Assembly: GCA_002505355.1 (NCBI GenBank)
Contig: DAUW01000072.1
Coordinates: 1-20,494 of the forward strand
Direction: 5' to 3'
Length of the DNA: 20,494 nucleotides
From: Euryarchaeota archaeon UBA229
GTDB taxonomy: Archaea > Thermoplasmatota > Poseidoniia > Poseidoniales > Poseidoniaceae
The notes under the pieces are model-generated. The model ran no database searches. It was given only the letters and a program-made list of their open reading frames with translations, and had not been told where the DNA came from. Within the stretch, counting starts at the first letter, position 1, and the number at the start of each line of letters is the position of its first letter. The position numbers and the translations under genes are program-made. Shown here piece after piece: positions 1 to 8,240 of this stretch.

Positions 1-1511
1 GCTGATTGACGTAAAGTAGAACCTTTTTCGTGAGCATTTTTGGCTATCTTGGCGGCTTTGTCATAGCCTATATGATTGTTAAGTGCGGTAACTAACATCA
101 GTGAGTTCTCTAGATGGTGGTTGATATTGTTGTTTACCGGTTCTAAACCCTCCACGCAGTTCACTCGCATTGAATGACAAGCGTCTGTTAGTAAGCGAGC
201 GGAGTGCAGCAAATTATGAATCATCATTGGCTTATACACATTCAACTCAAAATTTCCCTGTGACCCCCCAACCGTTATTGCGGTATGATTGCCCATGACC
301 TGACAGCATACCATCGTCATCGCCTCGGCCTGAGTTGGATTGACTTTACCAGGCATAATCGACGAGCCCGGTTCATTAGCCGGTAAAGCCAATTCTCCAA
401 GTCCGCACCGTGGGCCAGAACCTAACCAGCGAATATCGTTCGCTATTTTCATCAAACTTACTGCCAAAGTATTCAGTGCACCGCTTGCCGCTACAACGGC
501 ATCGTGCGCCGCAAGCTGAGCGAACTTATTTTCTGCACTGACAAACGTCAAACCGGTAATGTTAGCGATTTCATCGGCGACCATTTGGGCAAATAGTGGG
601 TGTGAATTTAGTCCCGTTCCAACAGCAGTCCCACCAAGGGCTAATTCAAACAAATCATCAAGCGCAAAATCAATCCTGCGTAAATCTGCATCCAATTGCG
701 CAACCCAACCAGAAACCTCCTGCCCAAGCGTTAATGGCACTGCGTCCATAAGATGAGTTCGGCCAATTTTTACAATGTCTGCCCATTGATTTGCCTTATT
801 GTGTAAAGCATTTCTCAACTCTCTGACACTAGGCAACAAATCATGAACAAAAGCTTCCGCTGACGAAATGTGCATTGCGGTGGGGAATGTATCGTTTGAA
901 GATTGTGCGCGATTGACATGGTCGTTTGGGTGTACAGGTGTTTTCGAACCCAACTCGCCGCCGGCAATTTCAATGGCTCGATTGGCGATAACTTCGTTGG
1001 TATTCATGTTTGATTGAGTACCGCTGCCGGTTTGCCAAACTCTTAATGGGAAATGCTCATCTAAATCACCATCAATGACTTCTTGTGCTGCCTGGATAAT
1101 CAGTTGCCCAACCTCTGGATCAAGTTGGTTAAGTGCTACGTTGGTTTTCGCAGCTGCTTGTTTGAGGATTCCAAATGCCCGAATTACTCCTCTAGGCATC
1201 GTATCCAGACCAATATCGAAGTTGATCATCGAGCGCGCAGTCTGACACCCATAATAGCGATCGTTAGCAACCTCTAAGTCGCCCATAGTATCTGATTCAA
1301 TCCTTACCCCTGAATCGCTTATGAGTGCCGGCTTTACTGCTTTTGTCGGGTTAACGGTAGGTTTCGGGTTTAACCCCATGTCAATCATTCGAGCAATCGT
1401 TGCACTTCTACCGGCCTTGCCTTTTCCTACTTTACGATCTAGCCGTGCAGCTAGTTCCTCTGGTATGCTGATACTTATAATACGCCTATCGCCGACTCTA
1501 TGCTTTGCCAT
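1..1511 (-). CDS. fumC: RHH-domain/class II fumarase fusion (partial, C-terminus off the left edge)
   Basis: The enzyme interconverts fumarate and L-malate in the TCA cycle in the cytosol. About 503 codons are visible; the last ~30 residues expected for the family lie beyond base 1. Residues ~68-503 are a complete class II fumarase core: VRIESDTMGDLEV start, SGTQSNMNTNEV (163-174), SSNDTFPTAMH (204-214), GRTHLMDAVPLT with the conserved His253, and the signature GSSIMPGKVNP (382-392) carrying the catalytic Ser. Unusually, residues ~8-48 form a ribbon-helix-helix DNA-binding domain: a strand IISISIP, helix EELAARLDRKV, then GRSATIARMIDMGL. A Pro/Lys/Thr-rich linker (49-67) follows. The frame is continuous, with no start codon close to the usual fumarase N-terminus, so this is one fused gene and not two. 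The ATG at 1511 is preceded by a TATA-like element and an 18-bp palindrome. The gene lies 34 bp after the asparaginase gene on the same strand. The fumarase call is very secure; a DNA-binding role is inference. Confidence 0.95.
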   Translation of the reverse strand, partial: MAKHRVGDRRIISISIPEELAARLDRKVGKGKAGRSATIARMIDMGLNPKPTVNPTKAVKPALISDSGVRIESDTMGDLEVANDRYYGCQTARSMINFDIGLDTMPRGVIRAFGILKQAAAKTNVALNQLDPEVGQLIIQAAQEVIDGDLDEHFPLRVWQTGSGTQSNMNTNEVIANRAIEIAGGELGSKTPVHPNDHVNRAQSSNDTFPTAMHISSAEAFVHDLLPSVRELRNALHNKANQWADIVKIGRTHLMDAVPLTLGQEVSGWVAQLDADLRRIDFALDDLFELALGGTAVGTGLNSHPLFAQMVADEIANITGLTFVSAENKFAQLAAHDAVVAASGALNTLAVSLMKIANDIRWLGSGPRCGLGELALPANEPGSSIMPGKVNPTQAEAMTMVCCQVMGNHTAITVGGSQGNFELNVYKPMMIHNLLHSARLLTDACHSMRVNCVEGLEPVNNNINHHLENSLMLVTALNNHIGYDKAAKIAKNAHEKGSTLRQS

Positions 1512-1520
1512 AGTATAGCG

Positions 1521-1538
1521 TTAATAATTAATTATTAA
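1521..1538. promoter_or_regulatory. Perfect 18-bp AT palindrome, candidate operator of the RHH-fumarase gene
   Basis: TTAATAATTAATTATTAA is identical to its reverse complement over 18 bases. It sits 10-27 nt upstream of the fumarase ATG and overlaps the probable TATA element. RHH proteins usually bind short palindromic or repeated sites in their own promoters, so an autoregulatory site is plausible. An AT-rich promoter by chance, or a hairpin that ends the asparaginase transcript, are the alternatives. Confidence 0.45.
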
Positions 1539-1542
1539 ATAA
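1535..1542 (-). promoter_or_regulatory. TATA-like element for the fumarase gene
   Basis: On the minus strand the sequence reads TTATTTAA, centred about 27 nt before the A of the fumarase ATG. That is the usual archaeal TATA-to-start distance for a leaderless transcript. It suggests the fumarase has its own promoter even though the gene upstream ends only 34 bp away. Confidence 0.45.
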
Positions 1543-1545
1543 TAT

Positions 1546-2520
1546 CTATGTCTCGATCTCAGGCCCGATTCCGACCTGTACAGTCCCACTTTTCCATGAG
1601 CCTCGATACATTAACCGAGTTTGGAACGGCATGACAAAATCCCCGGTTGATGTTACCGCAATCAGGCCGCCACGCCCACCGAGCGGTGCCACTGCGTCCA
1701 AGATGGTGTTTGCTGAGGTTGGTAAGTCGTTGGTTTGTTGATAATCCATGGCTAGGCGATGTGCGGCACAGGTTCTAATGTAGGCTTCACCAACGCCAGT
1801 ACAGGATACTGCAATCAAATCATCAGACCAGGTTCCTGCTCCGATAATCGGCGTATCGCCTATTCGTCCGCGTGGTTTTCCCGTCATACCTCCCGTCGAC
1901 GTTGCGGCAGCAAGATTTCCGTTATTATCAACTGCTACTGCACCGACAGTCCCCATTCCTTCGTCTGAAAATTCGGTTGTAACTCTACCCTCTAAATCAT
2001 GATCAAGAAGAGAATCGTCCTCATCCGTAGCACCTGGATTTGATTTACTCGATTTCCATTGTTGCCATTGGCTCTTGCGCAACTCTGTAATCAGCCAATC
2101 TTGAGACACCTCTTGGAGGCCATTGTTGAGACCAAAATCATCGGCTGCAGAACTATTCAACATCACTGGCCAGCCCTGTTTGAGGACTAGGTTGGCGGCT
2201 CTTATCGGGTGTCGGAGTTTGGTAACATTTACCACTGAGCCTGCAGCTAAGTCAGCTCCGCGCATGACTGAGGCGTCCATCGTTATTGATCCGTCCTCAC
2301 CAATAACAGACCCTTGGCCGGCATTGAATAGCGGTTCATCCTCGAGCATCTCGACAGCAGTTGTGACGGCCTCTAAGCAATCAATCTCTCCTGATTCTAA
2401 CTTGTTCCCAACAATTTGCAGCACCTGCTTCATACAGGCGATTCTTGCAGGATCTAAAGGCGTTTTACCCAGCCAAGGGCCGTCCCCACCGGCGCCGCCG
2501 TGAATAACCAATGTCGCCAT
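1546..2520 (-). CDS. iaaA: Isoaspartyl peptidase / L-asparaginase, Ntn-hydrolase (plant/EcAIII type)
   Basis: This 324-residue cytosolic enzyme should hydrolyse beta-aspartyl dipeptides, which arise from protein damage, and L-asparagine. The N-terminus MATLVIHGGAGG, FNAGQGSVIGEDGSITMDAS (65-84), the autoprocessing site GTVGAVA with nucleophile Thr191, and the substrate loop STGGMTGKPRGRIGDTPIIG (208-227) are all in place. Cleavage before Thr191 would give alpha and beta chains. The stretch before the nucleophile (160-188) is acidic and low in complexity, matching the flexible linker that is lost or disordered in this family. Length is normal. The gene starts 6 bp after the cyclophilin stop on the same strand, so the two are probably co-transcribed; both would act on protein quality (isoaspartate repair by turnover, prolyl isomerisation), which is inference. 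Asparaginase and isoaspartyl peptidase activities cannot be separated from sequence. Confidence 0.93.
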   Translation of the reverse strand: MATLVIHGGAGGDGPWLGKTPLDPARIACMKQVLQIVGNKLESGEIDCLEAVTTAVEMLEDEPLFNAGQGSVIGEDGSITMDASVMRGADLAAGSVVNVTKLRHPIRAANLVLKQGWPVMLNSSAADDFGLNNGLQEVSQDWLITELRKSQWQQWKSSKSNPGATDEDDSLLDHDLEGRVTTEFSDEGMGTVGAVAVDNNGNLAAATSTGGMTGKPRGRIGDTPIIGAGTWSDDLIAVSCTGVGEAYIRTCAAHRLAMDYQQTNDLPTSANTILDAVAPLGGRGGLIAVTSTGDFVMPFQTRLMYRGSWKSGTVQVGIGPEIET

Positions 2521-2526
2521 GTGTCA

Positions 2527-3006
2527 CTAAACTACGGTACAACTGATAATTTGTTGTGGCTCAGCAGGTCTGTCACCGGGTAACTTACGGCAATTCTCGA
2601 TAGCCGTGACAACATCCATCCCTTCGACAACCTCCCCAAATACTGCGTGATTGCCATTCAACCACGGTGTCGCAACGGTGGTGAGAAAGAATTGTGATCC
2701 GCCAGTATTTCTACCCGCATTAGCCATTGATAATATTCCGGGACGGTCATGTTGCATTGCTAATGCCGACGCCTCACAGGGTATTTGCCATCCAGGCCCT
2801 CCTGTTCCTGCTCGCCTCGACATTGGGTCCTTTGAGTGTGGACATCCGCCTTGAATCATGAAATTTTCAATGACTCGATGGAAATGTAGGCCATTGTAGT
2901 GGCCCATTTCTACTAACTTCACAAAATTTTCAACAGTTTTTGGTGCTTCATCGGCATATAGCTTGATCAGGATGTCTCCTGCGCTAGTCTTCATCATTAC
3001 TTGCAT
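2527..3006 (-). CDS. ppiB: Cyclophilin-type peptidyl-prolyl cis-trans isomerase
   Basis: A single-domain cyclophilin of 159 residues, which speeds cis-trans isomerisation of X-Pro bonds and helps protein folding. Visible family features are DEAPKTVENFV (14-24), the active-site FHRVIENFMIQGG with its catalytic Arg, SMANAGRNTGGSQFF (residues ~93-107), and NGNHAVFGEVVEGMDVV. The position of the cyclosporin-contact Trp is filled (TPWLNG). No signal peptide or membrane segment is present, so it should be cytosolic. The start ATG at 3006 has a GGTGG element about 9 nt upstream; two further Met codons follow at residues 4 and 5. The gene lies between the surface-protein gene (42 bp upstream) and the asparaginase gene (6 bp downstream). 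Confidence 0.95.
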   Translation of the reverse strand: MQVMMKTSAGDILIKLYADEAPKTVENFVKLVEMGHYNGLHFHRVIENFMIQGGCPHSKDPMSRRAGTGGPGWQIPCEASALAMQHDRPGILSMANAGRNTGGSQFFLTTVATPWLNGNHAVFGEVVEGMDVVTAIENCRKLPGDRPAEPQQIISCTVV

Positions 3007-3048
3007 GACTTAGCCACCAATCGGCAGGTCATGAGTATTGCCTTGCTC

Positions 3049-6000
3049 TCACTGCTTGAGCCACGGCCTGAAATGCTGGTCTGCGTAAGCACGTGCATAA
3101 TCCGCTGGATAGCCTGCTGCAATTAATTGCTGTTCATAGGCCAACTGCTCGGGGGTAATTGAAGCATCTACAGCACCAATGCCGGCAACTGCTGCATATC
3201 CCGCATCGGCGTAGGCCTTTTCTTGCATTGCATAAGCATCACTCTTCGAGCCTCTACCTCTGACAAATAGGAGCGTCGCAATCAATAGAACGACGACAAT
3301 TCCAATTATTCCAATCAAAGTGTAAGACATACCAAACAGGCCTGATTCGGATTCTGCCTCATCGGTTGAGTCTGTGGCATCATCACTTGAGTCTGCTGGA
3401 TCGACTGGATCGGTAGGGTCGGTTGGATCAACGGGTATTATGTCGTCGCCGTCATCTGTGCTGTTATCTTGCGGTTCTTCGACAATTTCACAGCCTTCTG
3501 AATCGACCAGTACGCCAATTGGAGTCTCTGGACACAAATCATTCTCGTTTAACACGCCGTCGAAGTCTAAGTCTAGAATTGGACAGCCACGCCCGTCGTC
3601 GCCCGAAAAGACTCCCGCTACATCCGGGCACATGTCTCCGTTGGTCCCGGTTGGATTGTCACCGAAGCCGTCTCCATCGCTGTCATAATATTGCGTTGGA
3701 TCATTTGGCAGAATATCGTTGTCGTTGGAAACTCCATCGCTGTCAAGATCAGGGCAGCCATATCGGTCAATCGTCGAGGTCCCTGGATTGTTTGGACAAT
3801 CGTCGATAATTCCGTCGCCTGCATCGGTAGAGTTGAAGGTGTCTCGGTCGACATCGTTAGCCCACAATTCTTCTTCGTTCTGAATATAGAATGGTTCGGA
3901 GAAATGAACATTATTCGACTCATTCTCTTCCGGCAAATCGTCGTTGGTGTCAAGTATTATCTTACAGCGATAGTCGCCTGAGGTAGTTTCTGTGGGGATG
4001 TTAAAGAAAGCAAAACCATTGTCAACAGATGATGCATTGTATGACATCGCATTGGTAACGCCTGGGTTCTCAGATGCTGTTTCTGATGAATACATTGTGT
4101 TGACTGATTCGTTGTCACTATTGACCAACTCTATCATGAAAACGAATGTTTGTCCGTAGCCAGGCCCACGCATGTTGCTAATCGTCCACTGAATAGTTAT
4201 TTCTTCATCAGTAAATGTTTCACTAGTCGGGCAGCTCAAACTCTCAGTAACAACGTCAGGTAGAGCCGCTGCAACTTCAATAATATCGACATCATAATCT
4301 CCTTGTCCACCATTTGAGTCGACTGTCAAGGTGAACGAGGTCGCTTGGCCTTCATACTCCATATTGTCTAATGAACTAAACAGCAATCCGTAACTTTGGT
4401 TGTCAACTGTTGCTACCAAATCACCGACTGCGTTGGTAAGCGTTGCTGTAAATGGTTGATTTGCCGAGGCGTTGAAGTGTATTTCTGTATTCTTGTAATC
4501 CTCGATTTCAAAGTTGAACACGTCTTCGGTGTCCGAATTACTCAAACACCCTGTGCCACTTATCGATGGATTCCTTCCAAGCGGAATGCCGGACGAGGTT
4601 GCGTCTTGGCCTAATCCTAGATCGTTCTGGCTACCGCAAGTGAACGGCGGCACGTATGCTGACTGGTCCGGCTCACCAATAAGTAATCGGTAGGTTCCGC
4701 CGGGGTTGCCACCGAAACCGCCCCAGTAAGTCACGTTCACATAGTAGTCTCCAGCAATAGCCTCGTAGTCTGTACCTTCGAGAGTTACTGTCTCGTCAAT
4801 GTTAGTGCTTCTCCAGCTTCTATCGATTGAGGTCCCGTTAGGCAAAAATAGTTCCAAATCAAAGTCTGCGCCATCTATTGGAGCAGTAACTAGGGTTATT
4901 TCTAGTGGCTGATTTGCTGAAATGCTGACTTTATACAAATCGGCCTCATCAGTCGAGTCAACGCAACCACGTACCTCGGCGTCAATATCTAAGCCAAGGT
5001 CAAGAGATGTTGCTATATCGTCGCCAACATCGGCGCCAGATGCTGCGTCATCTTGGGGCGATGCACAGGCGTTAACTCCGTTACCGACTGTCAATGAATC
5101 TGCCGCAGTTAACGTATTATCAGTCTCACTCTTCTCAGCAACCATCTCATCGCCGTCGAGAATAATGAATACGTTATATTCTCCCTGCACCAAGTTTGAT
5201 GGCACTGTTGCGTTGAGGGTCAATAATTGGGTCGTATTGATTGCTAAACCTGAGGACCAAGTAATATTGCCAAGATTGTGGTCCACCCACGAATTTCCGG
5301 AATCGACGCTGAGAATAACCTCAGTCATGAAGGGGTCAACTAAATCCAGTGTACCGTCGTTGATCACGCTGATATCAAACGGCACTACATCTCCAAGATT
5401 TGCTGCCTGTGGGAAAATTACGTCATCAATTGCAAGGTTTGGAATTGGCACGCTGAAGTTGGTGTAGACATCCAGTGTGTAATTTCCATTACCTGAGAAA
5501 TGAGAGATATTAACGTAATATGTGCCTGGCTGATTCTCAAACGAGGAGTCCATGGAAGTGACAAATTCATCGGCATCATTTGATGCTCCAGATGTGTCGA
5601 TTATGCTACCGTTTGGTTGGTGGAGTAACAGGTCAAAATCAACGCCAGAATCCATGGATAGGGATACTGCTATGGTGTGGTTTTCTGGTACATCAAAAGC
5701 AAATACATCGCCGCCATCTGATGAGTCTAAACATCCCGTGTAGGTTGCGGTAACATTGCTACCCATATTGGTTGGGGATTCTGTCCAATTTTGTGGTGCA
5801 TCTTGTCCGGTGTTGGCATCATTTTGTGGGTTAAGCCAATCTAGACATGCCTCCGTGTAATTAGTCCAAATATCCAAATCATAATCGCCAATTGAGGAAC
5901 CTGTTCCTTGGTTGTATGGGAATACGACAATCCAGTAGGTGCCCGGTGTGGACTCTATTGATGAACCAATACTAGTAACGGTTTCAACAGGATCGCCGTA

Positions 6001-6435
6001 GTATGATGTGTCAGCAGCAAAATACGAGCCGTTGTCCTCAAATGCCAATGCTAAATCATAGTCGTTTTGATAGTTTGACATTGTGACATCGATGTTGTAG
6101 TCTTGATCCATCGTGAATTCGTACCAGTCTTCGATATCAGTGGTATCTGCACAACTGGTGAACGAGGTAGTAGGATTGCTGCCGAGATCCTTGGCGGTAT
6201 TTGTTGTGGCGTTACCTGCATCACCGGGCGAGCCCCCATCGTTTTGGATTGCAGGGCACGGTTGTCCGACGGCTTGCCTGATGTCTTTCCTAAGGTCATC
6301 CAGTAGTATCGGCTCTCCAAACGGGTTGGTTTGAGTCTGTTCCCCACTATCATCAACTGATGTGTAAACACTCACCAGTGGTGTTAATGCTGTTATTATG
6401 AACATAATTCCAACTAAAAATCGTAGATTACGCAT
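3049..6435 (-). CDS. Large surface-anchored protein with PPC, CARDB and thrombospondin type 3-like repeats
   Basis: About 1128 residues. A signal peptide (MRNLRFLVGIMFIITALTPL) is followed by what look like four PPC (bacterial pre-peptidase C-like) beta-sandwiches at ~60-195, ~200-327, ~455-588 and ~600-720, each with a cysteine pair and ending in PGTYWIVV/GDYYVNV-like strands. CARDB-like Ig domains lie at ~333-450 and ~725-850. Calcium-binding DxDxDG repeats cover ~862-985 (e.g. DLDSDGVSNDND), then an Asp/Pro/Thr-rich stalk (995-1033), one membrane helix (~1038-1058) and a 70-residue cytosolic tail. No catalytic domain is seen, so adhesion, scaffolding or polymer binding at the cell surface is inferred. 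Many N-x-S/T sites suggest N-glycosylation. The ATG at 6435 gives a clean signal peptide; a GTG at 6444 would add three residues. It follows pckA by 54 bp on the same strand. Confidence 0.85.
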   Translation of the reverse strand: MRNLRFLVGIMFIITALTPLVSVYTSVDDSGEQTQTNPFGEPILLDDLRKDIRQAVGQPCPAIQNDGGSPGDAGNATTNTAKDLGSNPTTSFTSCADTTDIEDWYEFTMDQDYNIDVTMSNYQNDYDLALAFEDNGSYFAADTSYYGDPVETVTSIGSSIESTPGTYWIVVFPYNQGTGSSIGDYDLDIWTNYTEACLDWLNPQNDANTGQDAPQNWTESPTNMGSNVTATYTGCLDSSDGGDVFAFDVPENHTIAVSLSMDSGVDFDLLLHQPNGSIIDTSGASNDADEFVTSMDSSFENQPGTYYVNISHFSGNGNYTLDVYTNFSVPIPNLAIDDVIFPQAANLGDVVPFDISVINDGTLDLVDPFMTEVILSVDSGNSWVDHNLGNITWSSGLAINTTQLLTLNATVPSNLVQGEYNVFIILDGDEMVAEKSETDNTLTAADSLTVGNGVNACASPQDDAASGADVGDDIATSLDLGLDIDAEVRGCVDSTDEADLYKVSISANQPLEITLVTAPIDGADFDLELFLPNGTSIDRSWRSTNIDETVTLEGTDYEAIAGDYYVNVTYWGGFGGNPGGTYRLLIGEPDQSAYVPPFTCGSQNDLGLGQDATSSGIPLGRNPSISGTGCLSNSDTEDVFNFEIEDYKNTEIHFNASANQPFTATLTNAVGDLVATVDNQSYGLLFSSLDNMEYEGQATSFTLTVDSNGGQGDYDVDIIEVAAALPDVVTESLSCPTSETFTDEEITIQWTISNMRGPGYGQTFVFMIELVNSDNESVNTMYSSETASENPGVTNAMSYNASSVDNGFAFFNIPTETTSGDYRCKIILDTNDDLPEENESNNVHFSEPFYIQNEEELWANDVDRDTFNSTDAGDGIIDDCPNNPGTSTIDRYGCPDLDSDGVSNDNDILPNDPTQYYDSDGDGFGDNPTGTNGDMCPDVAGVFSGDDGRGCPILDLDFDGVLNENDLCPETPIGVLVDSEGCEIVEEPQDNSTDDGDDIIPVDPTDPTDPVDPADSSDDATDSTDEAESESGLFGMSYTLIGIIGIVVVLLIATLLFVRGRGSKSDAYAMQEKAYADAGYAAVAGIGAVDASITPEQLAYEQQLIAAGYPADYARAYADQHFRPWLKQ
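3370..3440. repeat. Low-complexity Asp/Pro/Thr-Ser stalk coding repeat
   Basis: On the minus strand this stretch encodes VDPTDPTDPVDPADSSDD and a following Ser/Thr/Asp run. The DNA shows degenerate 9-base units (GGATCGGTA, GGGTCGGTT, GGATCAACG). It forms the extended, probably O-glycosylated or ion-binding stalk just outside the membrane helix of the surface protein and is a likely site of length variation between strains. Confidence 0.6.
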
Positions 6436-6489
6436 GTCGCTCACGATGTAGTGTGCGCGCCGCTAAGTTATGAAACTACGGGCATACGG

Positions 6490-8091
6490 CTAGTTTGACA
6501 GCGATTTAGGCGATGAAGCATTGACGGCATCCGACACTCCTGCCTCATAGCGCTTGAAGTTGTTAACAAACATCTCAGCAAGGTTATCAGCAGCTTTGTG
6601 ATATGACGCTTGGTCACCCCACGTTTGAATTGGTTGCAGAACTTCATTTGGTACGTTTGGACATTCAGTTGGAATTGAAAAGCCAAACCGTTCATCGATT
6701 ACATAACGAACATCGTCCAAATCTCCGTCTAAGGCTGCATTCAACATCGCTCGAGTATACTTCAACTTCATGCGATTACCTACACCGTAAGGGCCACCAC
6801 TCCAGCCAGTATTGATAAGCCATGCTTTAGCATTATGTTGCTCCATCTTGCTTGACAATAAATCGGCGTAGACTCCTGGATGCATGGGCATAAATGGTTC
6901 GCCGAAACATGCGGAAAAAGTGGCCTGCGGTTCCTTTACACCTATTTCTGTTCCAGCAACTTTTGCTGTGTAACCGGAGATAAAGTGATACGCAGCCTGC
7001 TCTGATGTTAACCGAGAAATTGGTGGCAACACACCGAACGCATCACAGGTCAGGAAAATGACATTTTGGGGGTGCCCACCGGTCGAGTCGGCGGTTCTGT
7101 TATCGATGAATTCGATAGGATAGGAACCACGGGTATTTTGGGTCTTTGAGATGTCTTGAAAATCTGGAATTCCTTTCTCGTCCATCACAACGTTTTCCAA
7201 GATTGAGCCAAATTTGCGAGTTGTACCAAATATTTCGGGCTCATCTTCCTCAGACAAATCGATTAATTTAGCATAGCAGCCGCCCTCAAAATTAAACACA
7301 CCATTAGCCCCCCAGCCGTGCTCATCATCACCAATCAGTGCCCGTTTTGGGTCTGCCGATAAGGTGGTCTTACCAGTGCCGGACAGCCCGAAGAACACTG
7401 CAGTATTTCGACCGTTGGTATTAGCCGAGCAATGCATTGGAAGAATTCCTTTCTTTGGTAAAATTAGGTTCATCACCGAGAAAATTGATTTTTTTATTTC
7501 GCCGGCATATTTTGTGCCCCCAATCAGTACCTCTCCTGCTTGATAATTCACAATAACAAAGCATTGAGAATTTAGGCCATCTTCTTCACTTGCCTCAAAG
7601 TTAGGGGCGTGAAATACGGTGAATTCCGGCGTGTGCTTGGTAATTTGATCGGCAGATGGTCTAATGAACATATTTCTTGCAAAGGCATTGTGCCAAGCTG
7701 TCTCATTAATTACTCGAATAGGTAATGACTCTGACATATCGGCCCCACAATACAAGTCTTGAACGAATAGTTCATTCCTCTTGGCTAAGTATGCCAATAC
7801 CTTGTTTCGCATGTTACTGAATGTTTCAGCATCGGTGGAAATATTCACGTCGCCCCAATTAACGTCATCTCTTGTTGTTGGTTCATCGACAATATACTTG
7901 TCATTTGGTGATCGTCCGGTACGCTCTCCGGTTTCAGTTACTAACGCTTTGTGGGCACTGTAGGCCCCCTCGCCTCGCACCACTGCCATCTCAACAAGAG
8001 TCTCAACTGGTAAATTCCAAAACAGCTTACCTTTAGCGTCTAGTCCGTGAACGGACAGGTCCTCAGGATGTGTACCCAGGACCTCGGCCAT
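6490..8091 (-). CDS. pckA: Phosphoenolpyruvate carboxykinase (ATP)
   Basis: This 533-residue cytosolic enzyme converts oxaloacetate plus ATP to PEP, CO2 and ADP, the entry step of gluconeogenesis. Motifs in order: ERTGRSPNDKYIV with the substrate Arg60, GGTKYAGEIKKSIF with metal-ligand Lys194, LPMHCSAN with metal-ligand His220, the P-loop GLSGTGKTTLSADP (235-248), the kinase-2 loop LIGDDEHGW (252-260), and RGSYPIEFIDN. All key residues of the ATP-type family are present and the length is typical (E. coli enzyme 540 residues). The GTP-type enzyme, common in other archaea, is excluded by these motifs. No Shine-Dalgarno sequence precedes the ATG at 8091, which fits a leaderless transcript. It is the first gene of the leftward series and diverges from the giant membrane-protein gene; with fumarase in the same series it points to use of C4 acids or amino acids for sugar synthesis. 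Confidence 0.97.
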   Translation of the reverse strand: MAEVLGTHPEDLSVHGLDAKGKLFWNLPVETLVEMAVVRGEGAYSAHKALVTETGERTGRSPNDKYIVDEPTTRDDVNWGDVNISTDAETFSNMRNKVLAYLAKRNELFVQDLYCGADMSESLPIRVINETAWHNAFARNMFIRPSADQITKHTPEFTVFHAPNFEASEEDGLNSQCFVIVNYQAGEVLIGGTKYAGEIKKSIFSVMNLILPKKGILPMHCSANTNGRNTAVFFGLSGTGKTTLSADPKRALIGDDEHGWGANGVFNFEGGCYAKLIDLSEEDEPEIFGTTRKFGSILENVVMDEKGIPDFQDISKTQNTRGSYPIEFIDNRTADSTGGHPQNVIFLTCDAFGVLPPISRLTSEQAAYHFISGYTAKVAGTEIGVKEPQATFSACFGEPFMPMHPGVYADLLSSKMEQHNAKAWLINTGWSGGPYGVGNRMKLKYTRAMLNAALDGDLDDVRYVIDERFGFSIPTECPNVPNEVLQPIQTWGDQASYHKAADNLAEMFVNNFKRYEAGVSDAVNASSPKSLSN

Positions 8092-8123
8092 ATCAAATCG
8101 TGGTGAAGGCTGTCTTTGTCCTT

Positions 8124-8150
8124 TTCGTTTGATAGTGTTGAGTAAACGAA
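8124..8150. promoter_or_regulatory. Inverted repeat between divergent pckA and membrane-protein genes
   Basis: TTCGTTT (8124-8130) and its exact complement AAACGAA (8144-8150) are separated by 13 bases, putting half-site centres about two helical turns apart. It lies 33-59 nt upstream of the pckA ATG and before the probable promoter of the rightward gene, a position from which a dimeric regulator could affect both. The T6 run just after it (8151-8156) also resembles a terminator, but no rightward gene precedes it. Confidence 0.35.
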
Positions 8151-8171
8151 TTTTTTCCTACCGGTTTTTTG

Positions 8172-8181
8172 CATAAAAAAG
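8172..8181 (+). promoter_or_regulatory. TATA-like element for the giant membrane-protein gene
   Basis: CATAAAAAAG follows a T6 run (8165-8170) and resembles an archaeal TATA box. Transcription would begin near 8200 and leave a leader of about 40 nt before the ATG at 8241. It overlaps a TTG codon that would otherwise extend the reading frame, which argues against that longer start. Confidence 0.4.
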
Positions 8182-8240
8182 CAGGCAAAGCACGTCCATT
8201 AGAGCGAGGGTTGAAGACATATACTCAGCGTACCAGTCAT

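Noticed and set aside
3007..3048. GGCA/TGCC inverted repeat between surface-protein and cyclophilin genes
   Set aside because: Arms are only four bases and no T-run follows; not distinguishable from chance.
4922..5467. Open frame of 181 codons on the plus strand inside the surface-protein gene
   Set aside because: It is antisense to a well-supported domain-rich protein, has low-complexity Ser/Thr composition and matches no family; a shadow of biased codon use.
8151..8156. T6 run after an inverted repeat as a transcription terminator
   Set aside because: No rightward gene lies upstream of it; it sits between two divergent genes, so a regulatory reading is more sensible.
8169..8240. TTG start extending the giant membrane protein by 24 residues
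   Set aside because: The codon lies in the TATA-like element and the added basic peptide has no support; the ATG at 8241 is better.
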